Of a DNA stretch of 64,000 nt, positions 60,675 through 64,000 are shown one piece after another. Source of the stretch: JAJFJD01 sp965228425. Lineage in GTDB: Bacteria; Pseudomonadota; Alphaproteobacteria; UBA8366. The notes beneath the pieces were generated by a model. That model did no database searches. It was given only the letters and a program-made list of their open reading frames with translations, and had not been told where the DNA came from. A program made the position numbers and the translations under genes. Each line of letters begins with the position of its first letter. Within the stretch, counting starts at the first letter, position 1. The stretch covers positions 1,178,001-1,242,000 of the forward strand of contig OZ245815.1 of NCBI GenBank assembly GCA_965228425.1, read 5' to 3'.

Positions 60675-62270
60675 ATGCAGCCGGAATACGTGGTGGTCGG
60701 GGCCGGATCGGCGGGGTGTGCCGTCGCCTGCCGCTTGGTGCAGGGCGGTGCCCGCGTCGTGTTGCTTGAAGCGGGCCCGAAGGACAGCAACCCCCGCATT
60801 CATGTGCCGGCGGCGCTGCGGCCCTTGCTGAACGACCGGGAGGTGAACTGGAATTATCAGGCAGAACCGGTGGAGAGCGCGGGCGGCCGCCGCATCAGCC
60901 TGCCGCGCGGCAAGGTTCTGGGCGGGTCCAGTTCGATCAACGGCATGTTGTATGTCCGCGGCAATCCCGCCGACTACGACGGTTGGGCGCAGCGCGGCTG
61001 CCGTGGTTGGTCCTATGACGAGGTGCTGCCGTATTTCCGGGAATCGGAAACCTATAAACAGGGCGGCGATCCGGCGTATCGGGGCGGGAACGGGCCGCTC
61101 GAGGTGGAGGACTACCGCACCATTCTGCCGATGACGCACCGGTTCGTGCAAGCCGCACAGCAGGCGGGATTCCCGCTGACGCCGGATTACAACGGGGCGC
61201 AACAGGAAGGCGTCGGCTATTCCCAAATGACGCGGCGCGGCCGGTTCCGGGGGTCGACCGCGCAGACCTACCTGCGTGCCGTCCGCAATGATCCCAACCT
61301 GGAAGTCATCACCGGCGCTCGGGCCGGGCGGCTGATTTTCGACGGCACGAAATGTGTCGGCGTTACCTATCGACAGGACGGACAGGAGAAGGAAGTCCGC
61401 GCGGGCCGCGAGGTCGTGCTGTGCGGCGGTACGTATAATTCGCCGCAACTTTTGCAAGTCTCGGGGATCGGACCGGGGGCGCATCTGCGCAGCATCGGCG
61501 TTGATGTCCGCCACGATCTTCCGGGAGTCGGGGCGAACCTGGCCGATCACTTCGCCGCCCGGCTGAAGCATCGCGTGCAGGGCCAGGTCACGATGAACCA
61601 GCTGTCGCGCTTTCCCCGTGTGATCCCCGAGATCGCCAAATACATCCTTTTCGGCAATGGCGCGCTGACCTTCGGCGTGACCAGCGCCATGGTCTTCTGC
61701 CGCAGTCGCGACGGGCTCGCCAGTCCGGACCTGCAACTCTTGTTTACCCCGGCGACGCCCAAGGAAACCGGTCAGGGCGCCTTGGAGAAGGAACCCGGCG
61801 TTCAGATCACCGCGTTGCCGGTGCGGGCGGAAAGCCGCGGCACCGTGATGGCCCGCAGCCGCGACCCGATGGACGATCCCGTCATCACGCCCGCTTATCT
61901 AACCGACGAAAACGACGTCAATGTGCTGGTCAGCGGCGTTGCAATTTGCCGCAAGATCTTCGACGCGCCCGCGTTGAAGGAAGTTTCGCTAGGCGAATAC
62001 GCGCCCGGGCCGGATGTGCAAACCCGCGATGAAATCCGCGACTTCACCCGCAAGTACGGCGGGACGATCCACCACCCGGTCGGGACGTGCAAGATGGGTG
62101 AAGACCCGGCCTCCGTTGTCGATCCGCGCCTGCGTGTGCAGGGCATCCAAGGCTTGCGGGTGGTCGACGCCTCGATCATGCCGACGCTGACGACCGGCAA
62201 CACGAACGCGCCGGCCATCATGGTCGGCGAGAAGGGGGCGGCGATGATCCTGGAGGACAGGGCTGGCTGA
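60675..62270 (+). CDS. GMC-family oxidoreductase (choline dehydrogenase-like)
   Basis: 531 residues. FAD-binding YVVVGAGSAGCAVACRL at the start, PRGKVLGGSSSINGMLYVRG (GMC signature 1), GGTYNSPQLLQVSGIGPGAHL (signature 2), and HHPVGTCKMGED near the C-terminus with the catalytic His. Oxidises an alcohol to an aldehyde or acid; the substrate is unknown. The start is the ATG at 60675. Confidence 0.95.
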   Translation: MQPEYVVVGAGSAGCAVACRLVQGGARVVLLEAGPKDSNPRIHVPAALRPLLNDREVNWNYQAEPVESAGGRRISLPRGKVLGGSSSINGMLYVRGNPADYDGWAQRGCRGWSYDEVLPYFRESETYKQGGDPAYRGGNGPLEVEDYRTILPMTHRFVQAAQQAGFPLTPDYNGAQQEGVGYSQMTRRGRFRGSTAQTYLRAVRNDPNLEVITGARAGRLIFDGTKCVGVTYRQDGQEKEVRAGREVVLCGGTYNSPQLLQVSGIGPGAHLRSIGVDVRHDLPGVGANLADHFAARLKHRVQGQVTMNQLSRFPRVIPEIAKYILFGNGALTFGVTSAMVFCRSRDGLASPDLQLLFTPATPKETGQGALEKEPGVQITALPVRAESRGTVMARSRDPMDDPVITPAYLTDENDVNVLVSGVAICRKIFDAPALKEVSLGEYAPGPDVQTRDEIRDFTRKYGGTIHHPVGTCKMGEDPASVVDPRLRVQGIQGLRVVDASIMPTLTTGNTNAPAIMVGEKGAAMILEDRAG

Positions 62271-62292
62271 TCGGACGCTGCACGCGTCGCAA

Positions 62293-63597
62293 CTAGGCCG
62301 TTTTCGAATCGTCGAGGACCTTGACCTCGCGCTGCGGGAACGGAATTTCGATGTCGTTCGCCTTGAGCGCGGTCCAGATCATCAGCAACAGGTCGGCGCC
62401 CACGCGGTTCTCGCCGTCGTCGATTCCGTCCATCCAGAATTCCACGAGAATGTCGATTCCGGAGTCGGCGAATTTTGCGATTTCCGCATCGGGCCGCAGT
62501 GCGATCGGCAAATCGTCGCCGCTGAGCACCTTGGGATGACTGGCGACGATCTCGCGGACGATCTCGAACAACTTCTCCAGGTCGGTCTTGTAGGCGACCT
62601 GGAAATTCAGGGAATAGCGCTGCTGCTTGTTGTGATGGGTCCAGTTGGTGAAGGCGGTGGTGATGAATTTTTCATTCGGGACCATGATGTCCTTGCCGTC
62701 GAAGGTCTCCAACGTTGCGGAGCGCATGGTCAACTCGCGCAGTGTGCCGGATCGGCCGTCCTCCAACTGGATGAAATCGCCGATCGTGATACTGCGGTCC
62801 AAGAGGATGATGATGCCTGAGATGAAATTCGATGCGATTTGCTGCAGACCGAACCCAAGCCCGACCCCCAACGCGCCGCCGAACACCGCCAGCGTCGTCA
62901 CGTCGATGCCCATCACGTTCATCAGCAACAGGAAGATCAGCACGAAGACGCCGATCTCGAACAGCTTGGCCGCGATCTCGCGCGTGCTGGGGTCTAGGGC
63001 CGGCTGGGTGCGGATGACGCGCTGGCCGGTGGCATTGGAGATGCGGCCCAGCCAGAACAGGACGAAGCCGAACACAATGGTGCGCAGAACGGCATAGAGG
63101 GTGAGCTTGATGTTGCCGATCTCGATCGAAACGCCTTCGAGATGTTCGATGACCTCGTCGAGCCACCCAACGGCGTAGAGCAAGGCAATCGGCAGGCCGA
63201 CCCATTTCAGGATGAAGCTGATCGTCTCGTTCTTGAGGAAATGGCGCGCGAGGCTGTAGACGACGAAAACGAATGCGACACCCTGGGCCGCCCGGACCAG
63301 CCAGGACTCACCGGTCGTGCCCGCGCTGATCGCCGCCGCGATTCCCAAGACGGCCGCTGCCATCACCGGCTGCAGGAGACTGCGCGCACGGTACAGCCCG
63401 CTGCGAAATTCGAAATAGGCGCCGGGTTGCGGCTCCTCGCGGAAGATTCTCACGCGCCGAGAAAGATAGGCGGCGATGATCATGCCGACTGCAAGCGCCA
63501 ACGCGATGATGCTTATTTGGACATAAAACTCCGCGCGGGACAGGTGCGAGAGTAACTCCCGCCCAATCTCTTCCGCGCGCACGATCATCCATTCCAT
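62293..63597 (-). CDS. Mechanosensitive ion channel (MscS family)
   Basis: 434 residues. Several N-terminal membrane segments (ISIIALALAVGMIIAAYLS, LLQPVMAAAVLGIAAAISA, FVLFWLGRIS and others), then the pore helix and beta domain of MscS: GVGLGFGLQQIASNFISGIIILLDRSITIGDFIQL, GTLRELTMRSATLETFDGKDIMVPNEKF. The C-terminal domain follows. It lies in the inner membrane and probably relieves osmotic downshock. Start ATG with GAGGAG upstream. Confidence 0.94.
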   Translation of the reverse strand: MEWMIVRAEEIGRELLSHLSRAEFYVQISIIALALAVGMIIAAYLSRRVRIFREEPQPGAYFEFRSGLYRARSLLQPVMAAAVLGIAAAISAGTTGESWLVRAAQGVAFVFVVYSLARHFLKNETISFILKWVGLPIALLYAVGWLDEVIEHLEGVSIEIGNIKLTLYAVLRTIVFGFVLFWLGRISNATGQRVIRTQPALDPSTREIAAKLFEIGVFVLIFLLLMNVMGIDVTTLAVFGGALGVGLGFGLQQIASNFISGIIILLDRSITIGDFIQLEDGRSGTLRELTMRSATLETFDGKDIMVPNEKFITTAFTNWTHHNKQQRYSLNFQVAYKTDLEKLFEIVREIVASHPKVLSGDDLPIALRPDAEIAKFADSGIDILVEFWMDGIDDGENRVGADLLLMIWTALKANDIEIPFPQREVKVLDDSKTA

Positions 63598-63787
63598 CGC
63601 GTCTCAACTCCTCGGGGTGCAGGCTAGTACTTATATTCGTTCCGGTAGGGTGCCGTCGACCGGAACTCACATCAGGCTTGGGTGCCGTGCCCCTCTGAGC
63701 GATCGTGGGGCCGACGATTGGCCTATGGTGCGCCGATTTTGGTACCGTGGTCTGTGACATTGCGCCGATAGCACTGGAGGACGCACC

Positions 63788-64000
63788 ATGGCTGTGGAAC
63801 TCGCCGATCAGGCTCCGGAAACGATCGAGATCAAACCCTTGGCAATGACCATCGGCGCGGAGGTGTCCGGCGTCGATCTGTCCAAGCCGCTGCCGGGCCA
63901 GCAAGTGGGAGAATTGCGCGCCGCGTTTTTGCGGTGGAAGGTGCTGTTCTTCCGCAATCAGCCGCTTGATCACACACAACAGGTTGCGTTCAGCCGGCAG
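63788..64000 (+). CDS. TauD/TfdA family dioxygenase, N-terminal part
   Basis: Only the first 71 codons are in the window. The N-terminus MAVELADQAPETIEIKPLAMT and the GAEVSGVDLSKPLPGQQV and RWKVLFFRNQPLDHTQQVAF segments are typical of TauD/TfdA enzymes; the iron triad lies beyond the edge. GGAGG precedes the ATG by seven bases. Divergent from the MscS gene. Confidence 0.88.
   Translation, partial: MAVELADQAPETIEIKPLAMTIGAEVSGVDLSKPLPGQQVGELRAAFLRWKVLFFRNQPLDHTQQVAFSRQ

Noticed and set aside
59238..61736. A single 832-codon minus-strand reading frame
   Set aside because: The part beyond 60602 runs antisense to the GMC oxidoreductase and has no protein features. The lyase start at 60602 has AAGGAA upstream and the expected N-terminus.
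1..64000. CRISPR arrays, insertion sequences, phage or integrase genes
   Set aside because: No regularly spaced short repeats and no transposase, integrase or phage structural motifs were seen on either strand. The only large repeat is the porin duplication, which lacks flanking mobile genes.

Overview
This window is GC-rich, densely coding chromosomal DNA. It most resembles a free-living, probably marine, alphaproteobacterium of the Rhodospirillales type. The evidence for that is a type-4-like uracil-DNA glycosylase with a proline-rich N-terminus, an ETF:ubiquinone oxidoreductase, the MoxR/DUF58/BatA-DUF4159 block, DUF1285 followed by a Nudix gene and cca, a TPR lipoprotein overlapping ispE, and many small catabolic enzymes. 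The assignment is inferred from gene content and protein style, not from a marker gene. I see no insertion sequence, prophage, CRISPR array or rRNA; the only RNA gene found is a tRNA-Gln(UUG).

Layout. 1-9.1 kb is housekeeping: the end of a glycosyltransferase, a DUF2064 transferase, moaB, a soluble lytic transglycosylase, a uracil-DNA glycosylase, ETF-QO, a TPR lipoprotein, ispE and tRNA-Gln. 9.1-13.4 kb holds a Cys-less Asp/hydantoin racemase homologue and two tandem paralogues joining TPR repeats to an ATP-grasp-like domain. 13.5-17.8 kb has enoyl-CoA hydratase, PhyH dioxygenase and two tandem class III CoA-transferases. 18-22.3 kb is a divergent biotin locus (bioF-bioD and bioB-bioA). 22.4-24.9 kb has a TPR-2OG oxygenase, msrB and a chaC-like gene. 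25-28.6 kb is a tandem duplication of a unit made of a conserved leader, a porin and a 60-residue lipoprotein. 28.8-35.6 kb is the MoxR/DUF58/BatA-DUF4159/membrane protein operon. 35.7-38.1 kb is DUF1285-Nudix-cca. 38.2-48.1 kb is a string of catabolic or accessory enzymes (dehydrogenases, cupins, a ThDP enzyme, RidA, VOC, TauD, DsbA). 54.4-64 kb is similar accessory metabolism plus cysteine synthase, a fumarase-superfamily lyase, a GMC oxidoreductase and an MscS channel, ending inside a TauD gene.

The most unusual part is 48.3-54.1 kb, a tightly packed six-gene minus-strand operon. It encodes two NTP_transf_5-type nucleotidyltransferase homologues, an HPr-kinase-like protein, a GT4 and a GT2 glycosyltransferase, and a small PqqD-like protein. 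PqqD-like (RRE), HprK-like and NTP_transf_5 proteins recur around lasso-peptide and some envelope-glycan loci, but here there is no lasso cyclase, no B2 protease and no separate precursor gene that I can find. The PqqD-like protein has a C-terminal tail with a YxxPxL motif like a lasso leader, so it may be carrier, precursor and recognition domain in one. One of the two nucleotidyltransferases has lost both Asp of its DxD motif. This is my main candidate for an undescribed system; its product and function are inference.
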